DNA of 64,000 nucleotides from contig NC_092568.1 in assembly GCF_037975245.1 (NCBI RefSeq), positions 29,640,001-29,704,000 of the forward strand, given 5' to 3'. The position numbers and the translations under genes are program-made. The notes below the pieces were generated by a model. That model saw only the letters and a list, made by a program, of their open reading frames with translations, was not told the DNA's origin and made no database searches. This DNA comes from Apostichopus japonicus (lineage: Eukaryota > Echinodermata > Holothuroidea > Aspidochirotida > Stichopodidae). Shown here piece by piece: positions 23,901 to 35,654 of the stretch. Every line of letters starts with the position of its first letter. Within the stretch, counting starts at the first letter, position 1.

Positions 23901-25901
23901 TTACCAAATTTATCATTGGAAACGGGACATCCTATCCCTAGACCCTGCCTGACTTTCCATCTTATCCCCCCCCCTACCCCCAGTACAAAACAAGGTGATT
24001 GCACATCTGCTGATGAGCTTCCACTTGACAACAAAATGGCTACCCCCATGATTGATCACATTTCAATTGACATGCATTGCCTGCAAAGTGGTACTTACTG
24101 TAACTGACCTAAATGACTATAACACACTCTTAATCCAGATGGAAAAAATTAAACGTTGCATTTTCAAGAACTGAAGCAGACATTAAAATGGCTACCACTG
24201 GAAAAATTGTTGCTATAAAACACTTGCCAGCTAAACCACAATTTCCTTTTCACAACATTTGGTTGACTTAAGTCAATAGGACAGTGGGTTACTGACTTGT
24301 ACAGTATGTATGTTACATTAATGTTAAATATTCAGAACTGCAAACTTATGTCATATAAGCCAACACTTTGATCTATATTTCCTTGTTAAATTTTTCAAAA
24401 TTTGATGAAAACTGATCAAAATCATTTATCCACCTACAGTCAAAGATTGATAGTATTCTTTTATGATTTTATTTGATTCCAACAACTTGATACCTGCAAA
24501 ACCTAGCACTATACCAAGTATCACATGCAAGCTAAAGACTAAAAAATAGGGGGGAGGAGGAAGTCTGCCACGGATATGCCATGCCACAGCCCCCCCCCAA
24601 AAAAAAATGTTTTCCCTATTTTTGTAGATCATTGAGTAAAGCTTTGCCAACGATAGCACCATTTTGCATCTAAGCCACGTTAACAAATAACCACAAAAAA
24701 AAACATAGGGGGACACCCCTTCCCCTTAGAACCCTTCCCCAGGTTGGCATCCCCTGCAAATGTGACAGAGATCCCCCCCTAGCTGGTATCAACTATTCTA
24801 CGTATGTCACTGATACCGAGGTACCTAATAACATCTATTCTAAGGTCACCTACCAAAGTCAATTTCAGCATTGAAGTTACCTTCACCATGAAAACAATGA
24901 ACAGGAAAATCAAAGGAAAAGTGAAATATTGCATTTCCTATTGTTATGATGATTTTCGTTTTGAACAAATAGACAGTCACGAGACAAAGTTGATATCGTA
25001 CACACTGTTTTCCATATTTAGCTTTTGGGGGAACGGTTCGATGCCACTTACATATTTCTTTCACATCACTGGTCAATAAAGTCTATGCTGTCCCGTGACA
25101 TTCGTCAGTTCTAAGAAAAAAAACAGGATTAATTGGCAATGATCGAAGACCTAAGACCTCAATCTTTTTGCAGCGTGCTATATTCGGTACTATATCTACA
25201 TCATTACTTCTTAAAAAAAAACAGCACCTAAAATAGGCAATTTATATTTGGCCGGTACAATCTGTCGACTTAAGCAAACGAGCAAAACGTTACCCAAATA
25301 CTGTAACACTACAATTTGTCAAACCAGGAACTTGCTTAGAAATTGGAATAAAAAAAAAATTTATGAGAGAATATACTCATGACGTCACACTGTAAATTGA
25401 TTCAGCAGAAGAAAAGGAGATCATTAAGGTTGGTTTGGTTTCATCTTTCAGTTTGAATACGAAACTAAAACTAATTGAGTTCCTAATTGCTGTCTATAAT
25501 GATTGCACAATTGCAGTTGGCTTAATATTTATTACGCAAGAAAGTCTTCACTGCCAAAAGACACGCAACACACATGTCATTTGATTGACAACTAGGTTGC
25601 CTTATTTCACTAAGCTGTACATAAATGTATCCACAATATCAAACTTTGCTAAACACAAACTTTGCTAATTCACTTCAAGACAATTCAGAAATGATATCCA
25701 GAATATTAGCTCACAATTTTGCCTGCATGATGAACTTTGACCCTAGCATACAGTAAAGTTCATATTCTGGCTGGCTAGCTGTGTGTATGCACTACTATGG
25801 ACATACTGAACTTGTCAAGTCTCACAGGTTTACCATAAAGTTCATAGTTTTGCATCATTTCCATGTCAAAACTCATACTGTACATGCAAAATCTTTAACC
25901 A
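20967..25901. other. Intergenic or leader-intron region upstream of RNASET2
   Basis: No coding exon supported on either strand. Contains (TA)n at 21631-21652, G/C homopolymer runs (23702-23756, 23948-23963, 24589-24607) and a palindromic CRE-like TGACGTCA at 25380-25387. A noncoding RNASET2 leader exon is expected here but could not be placed. Confidence 0.5.
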
Positions 25902-26263
25902 TTAAAGGCATTGAAGACTCGCGCACAAAGAAACGTCTCATGCCGGTAATCTGACCTAGTTTCGAATGAGGTGTAACAAAAGTGTTAGACACCACCATCG
26001 ATCCCAGAAAATACACACACAGCTTGCTACCGTCGGTAATTAGACACTAGTGTACAGTCAATACATGCAGCTACGGTCAATACCCACAACACAGTGTACA
26101 TATAGCAGCGATCTCAGGTCTAGATAAAAGATAACAAGGTATCACGTTTCATTACTGTCTGCATTTTGTAGCGACAAGAAAAAAAACTTCACTTGCAAGC
26201 TACGAAAAGTTAACTTTTTCAGAGGGCGGCACACGGTTTGGGGCGAGTCTTCAATGCCTTTAA
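25902..26263 (+). mobile_element. MITE, TTAAAGGC family, copy C (best preserved ends)
   Basis: Begins TTAAAGGCATTGAAGACTCG and ends with its exact reverse complement, giving perfect 21-bp terminal inverted repeats bounded by TTAA. The body is shared with 6134-6497 and 7347-7710. TTAA edges fit insertion at TTAA, as in piggyBac-type elements, but the terminal bases are not the usual piggyBac ones; superfamily unassigned. Confidence 0.9.
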
Positions 26264-26644
26264 AACAAAGTATGTACAAGCAGACTCACATATAGTTGAG
26301 AATGTTTTTCATATTAATTAAAATACACTGTCAACGGAATACAGCGCTAAATACTAAATTGACTTGTAAGTCAGACAGTTGATTTGATGAGTTTTATTGG
26401 AGTTTATTAGAAAGTTTTATAAAATCTCCAGCTTTCATGCGCCAATGTCAAGGTTTTTAATTTGGAAATGGCCATGTCTACAACTTTATAGGGTGTTGGC
26501 AGGTCTGCTGTTGACTTCAGAACTAACTAACCATTATCAAGTGTCAAACATAAATTGTAAACTAATGACATTAATTGACAGTCAGTTTACAATCAGGTAA
26601 GAAGCTATCCCTACTGTAGGTACAATCAAACTGTAGTTCAGTTG

Positions 26645-26880
26645 TATGTATGTATGTATTTTAGATCCTCCTGCAAGCAGGAACTCCCGAAGAAGCCTCA
26701 TTGGCTTATCAAAGCCGCAAGCTGATTGAAGTCAGTCTCTTAGATTAATATTCATATCCATGATTATGAATTGTCAACAACTCTGTAGCTGGACGACTCA
26801 CAGTACATTAATCTTGGAGTGACTCGAACTGGGGACCTTATGATTGGAAGGCACCGGGAGTTAACCACTGAGCTAACACT
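26645..26880 (-). repeat. tRNA-derived SINE, family S2 copy 1
   Basis: Minus strand: A box TAGCTCAGTGG (26865-26875) and B box-like GTTCGAGTC (26821-26829), then a body ending in AAAATACATACATACA-type sequence. About 235 bp, over 80 percent alike to 53697-53936. The tRNA end runs directly into a 13-bp minisatellite. Confidence 0.85.
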
Positions 26881-27194
26881 CCTAGCTAACACTCCTAGCT
26901 AACACTCCTAGCTAACACTCCTAGCTAACACTCCTAGCTAACACTCCTAGCTAACACTCCTAGCTAACACTCCTAGCTAACACTCCTAGCTAACACTCCT
27001 AGCTAACACTCCTAGCTAACACTCCTAGCTAACACTCCTAGCTAACACTCCTAGCTAACACTCCTAGCTAACACTCCTAGCTAACACTCCTAGCTAACAC
27101 TCCTAGCTAACACTCCTAGCTAACACTCCTAGCTAACACTCCTAGCTAACACTCCTAGCTAACACTCCTAGCTAACACTCCTAGCTAACACTCC
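26871..27194. repeat. 13-bp minisatellite (AGCTAACACTCCT)n
   Basis: About 25 near-perfect tandem copies. The unit equals the first 13 bp of the adjacent SINE tRNA head (GAGCTAACACTCC), which occurs only once in the other SINE copy at 53924-53936. The array therefore arose by expansion of the SINE end. Confidence 0.95.
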
Positions 27195-29142
27195 ACAGTT
27201 ACTGAGCCTGTGCTATATACCTGGATTTACTTTCCTGTATGTGTTTGTTATGTTGCACGCGTATATTGTAAGAAGTAGAATGAATGCATGTAATTAACCT
27301 GAATAAATAAGTACACAAGAAACGAATGTATACATGAACCATTTATTCTGTGTCTTCCTTGGTCAGTACTCATATCACAACTGTCCTCATCCATATCTTA
27401 TATTATATAATAATATAAATAAGGCAGACTCAGCAGGAGTCCGGTAGGGTCACAAGCTGACCCTATTGGTATGTAGGTTGCAGGCATATGACAGGTGATA
27501 TTATACAGTGAGTAATAATGGTCGATTAGATAATAGCTAATATATCACATTGGTAATAATGGATGGTCGATTAGATAATAACTAATGTATCACAGTGTTT
27601 AATCAGTGGAGTAGTTTCAAGTATGAGCAATTAGCATCTATAACAATGATACATTGATTTGAACATCATAATAAGTCTCTATCGATCAGGCTGCTGATTC
27701 AGAATTTAGGGTGACTCCAAGGTCAAATTTGAAGAACTAGGTTTCAGTCTCGGTTGTTCTTGAGTTGTAATATTATAGTACTTACAGAAAGTACTCTGAT
27801 GATGGCAATCAACCACAGTATGATTTTTACTTGGGGTTGGTTTGCAAATTTACAAATACCTCCAATAAAATTGGCACACAAATTACCTTCAGAACAAAAA
27901 AACAACTTTAGTCACATGTAGTGCATCAATAGTTTCAATGCTAGATTCATTTGGGGAGGGGCTTTCGCTCATGAACTCCATCCAGGCAATTATTGTAGAC
28001 CCCCCCACCTCCTCCCCCCTCTTCCATTTTTCGGTACTTGGTAAGTAGAGGAGTAGTTACCAATGGGGTGATTAAAAAGAAACGTATTTTAGTTTCCTGA
28101 TGTACAAAGATACAAGAAGAGACAGTTAGACACAGACATGAATCCAAAAGCAATAATATTTTAATGTTTAAGCAGCTCACTTTCTACATGCCATAATGTC
28201 CCATTTGACATGGAAACTGGAAAATGTAAAGTTTCTATTCTCTCTCCATTACAAAAAAACTATTCATAGAAATATGCATGTGTACACACCAAGAACACCA
28301 CTACAAATCATGAAAGAGTTGAATTGTAAACAAGTTTTCAGAGTGCGGAAATGTGGCATATAAGGAGTAAAGTTTGTTCCTTTTAATATCTTATCTTTGG
28401 ACGTCCATGCAAAATAATACTAAAGTACTAACCAAATAATAAAGTACTCAATAAGAGTTTCATGCATTTCGCATTCCACACTTATAGCATTTACTAACTA
28501 AAGCAAACAGCTATAATTACTGTTTTTGCATTGACAGTCATAGAAATATGGAAGGCTGATGAAGAAATGTTGCTCAAACAACTGCAATATTGATTTCAAA
28601 TTTGTGCATAGGTTTAGGGTAAAATATTAACGTAAAAGTAGAGGATCTGACGTTTCAATCCTAGCATGATCTGCAGCGGGTTAACTGAACGAAACAAACT
28701 AAGAATACATTAAGCGACACAGAAGAACAGAAAGTTAAATTGACCAAATATTAATGACAGTGAAAACTGGAAGTCACTGATCATCGATCTTCACCTAACA
28801 TCATTAAAAAGTTCACTTTACAGAAAGTAGTAGTTGAAAGTAGTTCTCAGGCTAATCACATAATTTGTGACCTTTGGAATTTAACTCAAAAGTTACAGGG
28901 TATATAGTCAAAGACTGCACATTCAACAGCATGTCCTTACAGTATTGTGAAAGAACTGAGAGGTACGATGGATAAGATCAATCTTAGGCAATTCGAATGA
29001 AAGTTTTAGATTTGCATTCAAAGGATCACACTGTATAATTTCATTATTTACAAATATTTTCATCACATTCATGAAAAAGGCACTCTGACACACAAATGCA
29101 AGTTCTTGTCATCAAACAGCAGTTGAACACAAATTTAGCTAG
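27195..29142. other. Intergenic region
   Basis: No gene recognised. A roughly 55-bp duplication around GGTCGATTAGATAATA occurs at 27520-27596, and a C-rich run lies at 28000-28019. Confidence 0.5.
28648..28676 (-). repeat. Short retroelement-tail repeat, copy 3 (inverted)
   Basis: Minus strand reads CTGCAGATCATGCTAGGATT then GAAACGTCA, followed by ACTTTTAC; this is the core shared with 1045-1078 and 36352-36385. Confidence 0.5.
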
Positions 29143-30013
29143 TTGGCATACCCACATGCAACAGACACCTACATAAACAACCTACCCGACTGTGTCGCTT
29201 CTGATGTAAGAATGTTTGGAGATTATTTAATTCTGTACCGACAAATAAATTCCCGTAGTAATTGTGACAATCTTCAAAAAGACATAAATTCACTCTGTAA
29301 CTGGGAGTCAGCATGGCAGATGAGTTTCAACAAATCAAAATGCTTCATTATGCGGATGACTCACAAGAAGAATATTCCAAATCATGAGTACTCAATGGGT
29401 GACTCCATCCTTCAAGAGGTTAAACACCATCCCTACCTTGGAGTCGAACTTTCAAGTGACCTTACTTGGTCAAAACACATCAACCAGTCGGTAAATATTG
29501 CCAATAAAACCCTTGGTCTTATCAAACAAAATTTTTGGAATTGTGCATCATCGGCAAGAGAAACAGCTTGTTAGACCCAAACTGGAATATGCCAGTGTAA
29601 TCTGGGACCCTCATCAGCAAATCCACAAAGAATCCTTGGAAAAAGTTCAGCGACGTGCTGCCAGGTTCGTCAAAAATGACTATAGTCGCTTTAGTAGTGT
29701 CACAGACATGTTAAAAGATCTCAATTGGGATACTCTCGAAAACAGAATCAAAGCACGACTTGTTACCATATATAAAGAGACTCATGGCCTAATTCCAAGC
29801 AACATAAATAACCTTCTTGAAGACAAAGACAAACCAACTACACGTCAATCTCACAGTTTGAATTATAAAATTCCTCAAGCTCAAAAGAACTGTTATAAAT
29901 ATTCGCTTTATCCTCACACCATTTCTCAGTGGAACGCACTCCCACCTGATCTGAAATCAGCACCAAACATCGCCTCCTTCAAGTGCATGCTGGGAAGTCA
30001 GCAGCACCATTAG
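29143..30013 (+). pseudogene. Degenerate non-LTR retrotransposon (LINE), 3' end of reverse transcriptase
   Basis: A plus-strand fragment of a CR1/Jockey-like LINE reverse transcriptase. It starts at TYINNLPDCVASDVRMFGD, includes WQMSFNKSKC (thumb side) and YLGVELSSDLTWSKHI, shifts frame near 29565, and goes on with LVRPKLEYASVIWDP, KVQRRAARFV and ISQWNALPPDL. The catalytic (F/Y)ADD motif reads FGDY, so an essential Asp is lost. The 5' truncation is typical of LINE copies. It cannot be active. The exact LINE clade is not certain. Confidence 0.88.
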
Positions 30014-30946
30014 CAAAACTCGAAGGACTGCACGTCAACAGCCACATCAGGGGCGATTTGTGCAGTACCACACCAAGACACCAAAACTGCATCAGTGGTA
30101 TGGTGGCTTCGTCTAGATCATAGACGTAGGGTTAGCAGTAGGGCTAGGAGAAAATACACTGGGGCTAACATAAAATACATTTTAGCTGACTGGAAATATT
30201 ATCAAAGCCGTCTTCGTGGTTTCGTTGGTTACCATTAAACCTTAACGGGAGGCCTATGGGCCTAGGCTAGGCTTGACCTAATTGTTTCTGTCTAACCAGG
30301 GACTTCGTATAAATATAACATACAGTAGGTTAGGCCTACTAGTACTAGAACCATGCAGTATTGGAGCTGCAAAAAACACAGTGTTAACATACCTTAGGCG
30401 AGGTCCTTTCCACTCAAAGATTCACGTATTTTTAAAAGTAACTGTCTTGAGGTGAATTGTCAAACTAATGTACACAATCGCGCAAGCTGCACGACTCGCA
30501 GTTATTGTCTTTGGTCGATTGAAGTTTCCCAGCAACTGTAGCTATATATAAACGATTGCGCCTATTATCCTGCCTGCGATGCAAAATTGTCGCGTCCTGC
30601 TTGTGTATTGTTCTAGATATAACTTTTGGGAATTTCCCTCCTCCATCTGAATCATCACTGCGCAGACTCTCAGTAATGTATTACTTCACTTGGGAAATGT
30701 CCCGTCAATCATGGAGGTAAAAACAGACCTCCATGCGTCAATATACCAGTGATGATTAAAGTAAAGGCATGTTCCCTTTAATTGGAATACTTTGTCGCCA
30801 CAGCGAACATTACATGGGGCGGGGAACCTGAGGAGGAATTCAAAGGGCTGATATTGACAGGGAGTTTAATCTGGGTTATATTTATGAACATATCGGTAGG
30901 CTGAATGGCGCTATGTGTGTTTAATTAAAGTTCCGCTTGTTTCGTT
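30014..30946. other. LINE 3' flank and intergenic DNA
   Basis: The first about 100 bp may be LINE 3' UTR. Nothing else recognised up to the LTR element. Confidence 0.4.
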
Positions 30947-31465
30947 TGTAGAGGACTTCACTTTTCTTAAATCGGAAGTGCGCCCTCATTTTTATAAGAT
31001 TAATTACGATCGATAATCACTCTATCAATGTCATGACTAATACTAGGTCAAGAGACATTGGTTTCGATAAAACAATGGATGGTTTTATTCCGACGAACGA
31101 TAAGCGAAATCTTTCACACAACGATAGAATATATAGCTACTTACGACTTACGACTTGGATTACGATATTCAACGGATCGACAACGCTTATACTTACGACG
31201 AAATTACGCTTAAACGGAAAACTTTTATTGTTTTTCCCTACTTTTATTCAATATCAAATCGGATACGTGTTGCCCTGCTTCCGGGCGAATTGTTTTTATG
31301 GATTAGGATTTTGATAGCGGAATTTGTGTTGGATTTTTAATTGGATCCTGTCTGTAGTATTCGTACGAGACGGCGACCTAGCGCAAATAGGACTGTAGTG
31401 TTTGAGGTGAGTGACGTACTTTTATCTTTCATATAATTTACCACCTAATAACCCTAGCGTCCAAA
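30947..31465 (+). repeat. 5' LTR
   Basis: Begins TGTAGAGGAC and ends CCTAGCGTCCAAA. The ends were set by comparison with 35655-36173 and by the CGTT target duplication. It ends in AAA rather than CA; if the LTR is taken to end at CCA/CTA, the target repeat no longer fits. A TATATA stretch lies at about 31127-31133. Confidence 0.92.
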
Positions 31466-31466
31466 G

Positions 31467-31482
31467 TGGTGACCCCGACGTG
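31467..31482 (+). promoter_or_regulatory. Primer binding site (tRNA-Trp type)
   Basis: TGGTGACCCCGACGTG one base after the LTR. It begins with TGG, complementary to the CCA tail of a tRNA, and fits the 3' end of animal tRNA-Trp as I know it. Confidence 0.8.
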
Positions 31483-31578
31483 ATTCAGCTAGGTTGCCTT
31501 GAATACTTCCCATGTACTAAAAATCGCATAATTTTTTACTACTGTTTTTCGCATTGGAATAATATAATACTGTACATC

Positions 31579-32406
31579 ATGGATCCAGAAAATTCCCACG
31601 AAACACAACAATCGCTATCCGCAGTTAGTATTAAATTACCTCCGTACTGGCCCAATGACCCAATTATCTGGTTCGCACAGGTTGAGGCGCAATTCGTAAC
31701 GAGGAGAGTTACTAACGAGGATACAAAATATTCCTACGTGATATCGTCCCTACAACCGGAAATAGCCCAGGAAGTACGCGACTTGCTCATAAGTAAGCCA
31801 AGCGAACAACCCTATAAAAAACTAAAGGAGGAGTTGATTAAGCGAACAACGGCTTCGGAGCAAAAACGGCTCCACCAGTTGTTAATTTCTGAAGAATTGG
31901 GGGATCGGAAACCCACGCAACTGTTGCGCAAAATGCGTCAGCTGCTAGGAACAAACACCCTTCATGCGAACATTTTGAAACAACTTTTTGTTCAGCGACT
32001 TCCATCGAGCGCCCAACTAATTCTGGCGTCGATGAGCGACACCACACCGATAGAAACCGTAGCCGAGTTAGCGGATAAAATCATGGAAGTAACTCCTGCA
32101 TATCCTCCCATCGCTGCCATACAAACATCCCAGGCCCAGGCACAAAAATCAGAAGTGCAACAACTAAGTGAACAAGTCCGTGAACTCACTGCCCAAATTG
32201 CTTCACTAAAGTCAGAGGTCAGGGAGCGCAGTCGAAGCCGATCTCGAAGCCGACAAAGATTCAATTCCCAGTCAAATAATACCAGTAACGTCGACAGTGA
32301 TATTTGTTGGTATCATCAATCATTTGGTGATAAGGCCAGGAAATGTAGAGCGCCATGCAAGTATCCAAGCAATTTAAAGCCGGAAAACGAACAGGCCAGC
32401 GTGTAA
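31579..32406 (+). CDS. gag: Gag polyprotein of the LTR retrotransposon
   Basis: 275 residues from the ATG at 31579; the frame is open further up to 31411, but that part lies in LTR and leader. Residues about 15-160 ([20 protein letters not shown] onward) are a capsid-like domain shared by Ty3/gypsy Gag. A coiled-coil-like stretch ([20 protein letters not shown]) and an Arg/Ser-rich RSRSRSRQ segment follow. The C-terminal finger is [18 protein letters not shown], a C-x2-H-x9-C-x3-C arrangement instead of the CCHC knuckle. Gag packs the element RNA into particles. Its last 58 nt overlap the pol frame. Confidence 0.92.
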   Translation: MDPENSHETQQSLSAVSIKLPPYWPNDPIIWFAQVEAQFVTRRVTNEDTKYSYVISSLQPEIAQEVRDLLISKPSEQPYKKLKEELIKRTTASEQKRLHQLLISEELGDRKPTQLLRKMRQLLGTNTLHANILKQLFVQRLPSSAQLILASMSDTTPIETVAELADKIMEVTPAYPPIAAIQTSQAQAQKSEVQQLSEQVRELTAQIASLKSEVRERSRSRSRSRQRFNSQSNNTSNVDSDICWYHQSFGDKARKCRAPCKYPSNLKPENEQASV

Positions 32407-35400
32407 CGGTGGCGAGCGTTGGCCAAAATCGAAGCCGCCTGTTTTACATTCGTGACAGAACCACCACGAAACGTTTTCTCATTGATACAGGGGCAGCGGT
32501 CAGTGTGGTACCCCCCGTACGTTGTGACCTATATAATCGCGGAAAAGGGCCATATCTTCAAGCGGCAAATCGGACCAAAATAGACACTTTCGGGCACAAG
32601 TCACTAACACTCGATATTGGTTTGCGTAGGAACTTTCCGTGGGTCTTTGTGATCGCCGACGTGGAAACTGCTATTCTCGGTTGTGATTTCTTACGATATT
32701 TTGGATTACTTGTCGATATTCGAAATAATACACTTATCGACAGGTTAACCAATCTGACTATTGAAGGCATCTCAACCGAAGAAACGTCCCTTTGTCCGAT
32801 GTTTGCCACAACACCTAACGATTCACCTTATCATGCTCTATTAAAGGAATTCCCAGAAATTTTGCGGGTAACTTTTGAAGAAACACAGGTGAAACATTCG
32901 GTTACGCACTATATCAACACGATCGGAGCACCCGTTTTTTCTCGCACACGTCGTCTACCGCCCAACAAGCTAACTATCGCTCGACAAGAATTTGACCACA
33001 TGCTGCAACTTGGGATCGTCCGACAATCTAACAGCAATTGGTCCTCCCCTCTACACATGGTGCCCAAAAAGAACGGAGATTGGAGGCCATGTGGCGATTA
33101 TCGAGCCCTCAACAACGTTACCATTCCAGACCGCTATCCTATTCCACACATTCACGATTTCTCAACTTCACTGTCGGGAACATCAATTTATTCCAAAATT
33201 GATCTAGTGCGAGCCTACCATCAAATCCCAGTGGAAGACTCCGATATTTGCAAAACGGCCATCACAACCCCATTCGGCCTCTTCGAATTCAAACGAATGC
33301 CGTTTGGACTCCGCAATGCCGCCCAGACGTTCCAACGCTTCATGGACGAGGTAACGCGCGGTTTGCCATTTTGCTACACTTACATTGATGACGTACTCGT
33401 GGCCAGCAAATCCCCAGAGGAACATACCCGTCACCTTAAACAGCTGTTTGCCAGACTCGCAGATTACGGAGTGGTGATCAATCCAACTAAGTGTCAGTTC
33501 GGTGTTCCAGAACTTGAATTTCTTGGACACAAATTGAGCTCCAAAGGAATATCACCTCTCCCGGAGAAAGTGCAAGCCATAGCCGAATTTCCGAAACCAA
33601 ATTCGTTACGCAAACTTCGAGAATATCTTGGACTTGTCAACTTTTATAGGAGATTCATCCCGGGATGTTCCAGTATTTTACACCCGTTAACAGACTTATT
33701 AGCCGGAAAGAAGCCAAAGTCAGCACCGATTGACTGGAATGACGAAGCATCCGAATCATTCGAGGAGAGCAAACGAGCGCTCGCCAACGCAACTCTCCTT
33801 ACGCATCCCGACTCATCCAAACCCCTTTCATTAATGGTGGACGCCTCGGATAAAGCCTTAGGAGGCGTGTTACAGCAAAATATTGAAGGAGTTTGGCATC
33901 CAATCTCGTTTTTCTCCCGAAAACTAAGCGAGACAGAATCGCGATACAGTGCATTTGGTCGTGAACTACTAGCAATATACTCGGCAATACGTCATTTCCG
34001 TCATATACTAGAGGGACGACAATTCTTCATTCTCACCGACCACAAACCACTAACGTACGCGTTAAAAACTAGTACCGACCGCTACTCACCGAGAGAGATA
34101 AGGCATCTGGATTTCGTTTCCCAGTTCACGGCGGATATTCGCCACGTCAGTGGAAAGGACAATATCGTCGCAGACTCACTGTCTCGTTTAGGCGTTAACG
34201 CATTCCGTCAAGGATTGCCCGCATCTACCCTGATCGGCTTTGCTCAAATCGCTGCAAAACAACAGCATGACATTCAACTTCAAGAATTGAAGGACTCCAC
34301 TGTCATGAAATTTCAGGAGATTCCGCTCCCATCATCCCCTGGCACGATATGGTGTGATATGTCAACCGGTTCACCTCGACCGTTTATACCGAAGGTGTTT
34401 CGGAAAGACATTTTTAATTCACTTCACTCAATGTCGCATCCTGGAATCAGAGCAACACGGAAACTTATCACGGACCGTTTCGTGTGGCCCAACATAAACA
34501 AAGACGTCAGGTCCTGGGCTAAATCATGTGAGTCCTGCCAACGCGCCAAAGTACACCGACACACGACAACGCCACTTGGTACTTTTGCTGTCCCCGATGC
34601 TCGTTTTGAACACATTCATTTGGACATTGTGGGCCCACTCCCACCGTCAAGAGGATACAAATACCTCCTCACCGTTATCGACCGCTTCACTCGTTGGCCG
34701 GAAGCAATCTGTATTCCAGATATCACTGCCCAGACTGTAGCTGAAGCATTTGTCAGCAGATGGATTTCCATTTTCGGTGTGCCCTCGACTATAACGACGG
34801 ATAGAGGCGCTCAATTCGAATCTGCTCTGTTCAAACAACTGACTGCTCTTCTCGGCAGCAAACGAATACGTACGACTGCGTATCACCCGATATCCAATGG
34901 GCTTGTGGAACGCTTCCATAGGCATCTCAAATCATCCATCAAAGCTCAACGCGATCCTTCCAAGTGGGCCGAGGTTTTGCCACTTGTTTTGTTAGGCATA
35001 CGTACAACGCTTAAAGCCGACCTCGGGTGCAGTGCAGCGGAATTAGTTTTCGGTACTACTCTTCGCGTGCCATGTCAACTGGTATCTCCTGTTCCTGACG
35101 TGAACGAGCTTGATCCTACAATTTTCGTCGACCGCCTGAAACGACAGATGGCCGATTTAAAACGGACCGACACCAGGCCAAATCAACGACATGCGCAGCA
35201 GTCCGACGATCTTCAGCACTGCACACACGTTTGGGTCAGAGCTGATTCAGTGAAACGTCCACTGCAACCTCCGTACCGAGGGCCTTTCCGTGTCATTTCT
35301 AGGGGCGACAAAACATTTGTATTGGACATCAATTGCAAACACGACACAGTGTCGATTGACAGGTTAAAGGTCGCGTATGCTGAAGATGACGAACTTGTGG

Positions 35401-35570
35401 AACCGACCGAACCGCTTACTTTGCCCACGCCCTCTTTCGAGAACGACGAACTTTCAACCAAAACACGCCACTCGAACGATACGCCCACCGGACTCATACA
35501 GCCTGACCCCAAGCCAAAGACCGTTACGCGATCAGGTAGGCGGGTTCATTGGCCAGTGCGATATAGGTGA
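32355..35570 (+). CDS. pol: Pol polyprotein: protease, reverse transcriptase, RNase H, integrase
   Basis: 1071 codons open from the first ATG. In order: aspartic protease with [12 protein letters not shown] (41-52) and ILGCDFL (107-113); RT with KIDL (281-284), PFGL (316-319) and the active-site YIDD (343-346); RNase H with VDAS (495-498), REL (536-538), TDHK (561-564) and VADSLSR (605-611); integrase with an HHCC finger (H691, H695, C725, C728) and a D757, D816, E852 triad (35 residues between the last two); then a GPF module (YRGPFRV, about 974-980). All key residues are present. The frame is -1 relative to gag and the only in-frame ATG is far into the overlap, so Pol is probably made as a Gag-Pol fusion by frameshifting; the listed start is the first ATG, not a proven start. 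Confidence 0.95.
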   Translation: MQVSKQFKAGKRTGQRVTVASVGQNRSRLFYIRDRTTTKRFLIDTGAAVSVVPPVRCDLYNRGKGPYLQAANRTKIDTFGHKSLTLDIGLRRNFPWVFVIADVETAILGCDFLRYFGLLVDIRNNTLIDRLTNLTIEGISTEETSLCPMFATTPNDSPYHALLKEFPEILRVTFEETQVKHSVTHYINTIGAPVFSRTRRLPPNKLTIARQEFDHMLQLGIVRQSNSNWSSPLHMVPKKNGDWRPCGDYRALNNVTIPDRYPIPHIHDFSTSLSGTSIYSKIDLVRAYHQIPVEDSDICKTAITTPFGLFEFKRMPFGLRNAAQTFQRFMDEVTRGLPFCYTYIDDVLVASKSPEEHTRHLKQLFARLADYGVVINPTKCQFGVPELEFLGHKLSSKGISPLPEKVQAIAEFPKPNSLRKLREYLGLVNFYRRFIPGCSSILHPLTDLLAGKKPKSAPIDWNDEASESFEESKRALANATLLTHPDSSKPLSLMVDASDKALGGVLQQNIEGVWHPISFFSRKLSETESRYSAFGRELLAIYSAIRHFRHILEGRQFFILTDHKPLTYALKTSTDRYSPREIRHLDFVSQFTADIRHVSGKDNIVADSLSRLGVNAFRQGLPASTLIGFAQIAAKQQHDIQLQELKDSTVMKFQEIPLPSSPGTIWCDMSTGSPRPFIPKVFRKDIFNSLHSMSHPGIRATRKLITDRFVWPNINKDVRSWAKSCESCQRAKVHRHTTTPLGTFAVPDARFEHIHLDIVGPLPPSRGYKYLLTVIDRFTRWPEAICIPDITAQTVAEAFVSRWISIFGVPSTITTDRGAQFESALFKQLTALLGSKRIRTTAYHPISNGLVERFHRHLKSSIKAQRDPSKWAEVLPLVLLGIRTTLKADLGCSAAELVFGTTLRVPCQLVSPVPDVNELDPTIFVDRLKRQMADLKRTDTRPNQRHAQQSDDLQHCTHVWVRADSVKRPLQPPYRGPFRVISRGDKTFVLDINCKHDTVSIDRLKVAYAEDDELVEPTEPLTLPTPSFENDELSTKTRHSNDTPTGLIQPDPKPKTVTRSGRRVHWPVRYR
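32373..32379 (+). promoter_or_regulatory. Candidate -1 ribosomal frameshift heptamer (T TTA AAG)
   Basis: In the gag frame the codons are AAT TTA AAG, so the heptamer TTTAAAG has the X XXY YYZ pattern. It lies inside the only window where a -1 shift can enter pol, between the pol-frame stop TAG at 32346-32348 and the gag stop at 32404-32406. Confidence 0.65.
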
Positions 35571-35642
35571 AGAACTGTTTACATAAATGTTTTATATTAC
35601 GTTTTGTTTTTCTTATCGATCACTCTTTTTCGCGAGTGATCT

Positions 35643-35654
35643 GGAAGGGGGCTA
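35643..35654 (+). promoter_or_regulatory. Polypurine tract
   Basis: GGAAGGGGGCTA directly before the 3' LTR at 35655; expected start of plus-strand DNA synthesis. Confidence 0.8.

Noticed and set aside
23799-24107. 102-codon plus-strand frame
   Set aside because: No motif; includes a poly-C/proline stretch and a common MITE-like context.
26871-27194. CRISPR-like array
   Set aside because: Units are contiguous 13-mers with no spacers, in a eukaryotic genome; it is a minisatellite.
31033-31314. 93-codon frame present identically at 35741-36022
   Set aside because: It lies inside both LTRs; the identity reflects LTR identity, not a conserved gene.
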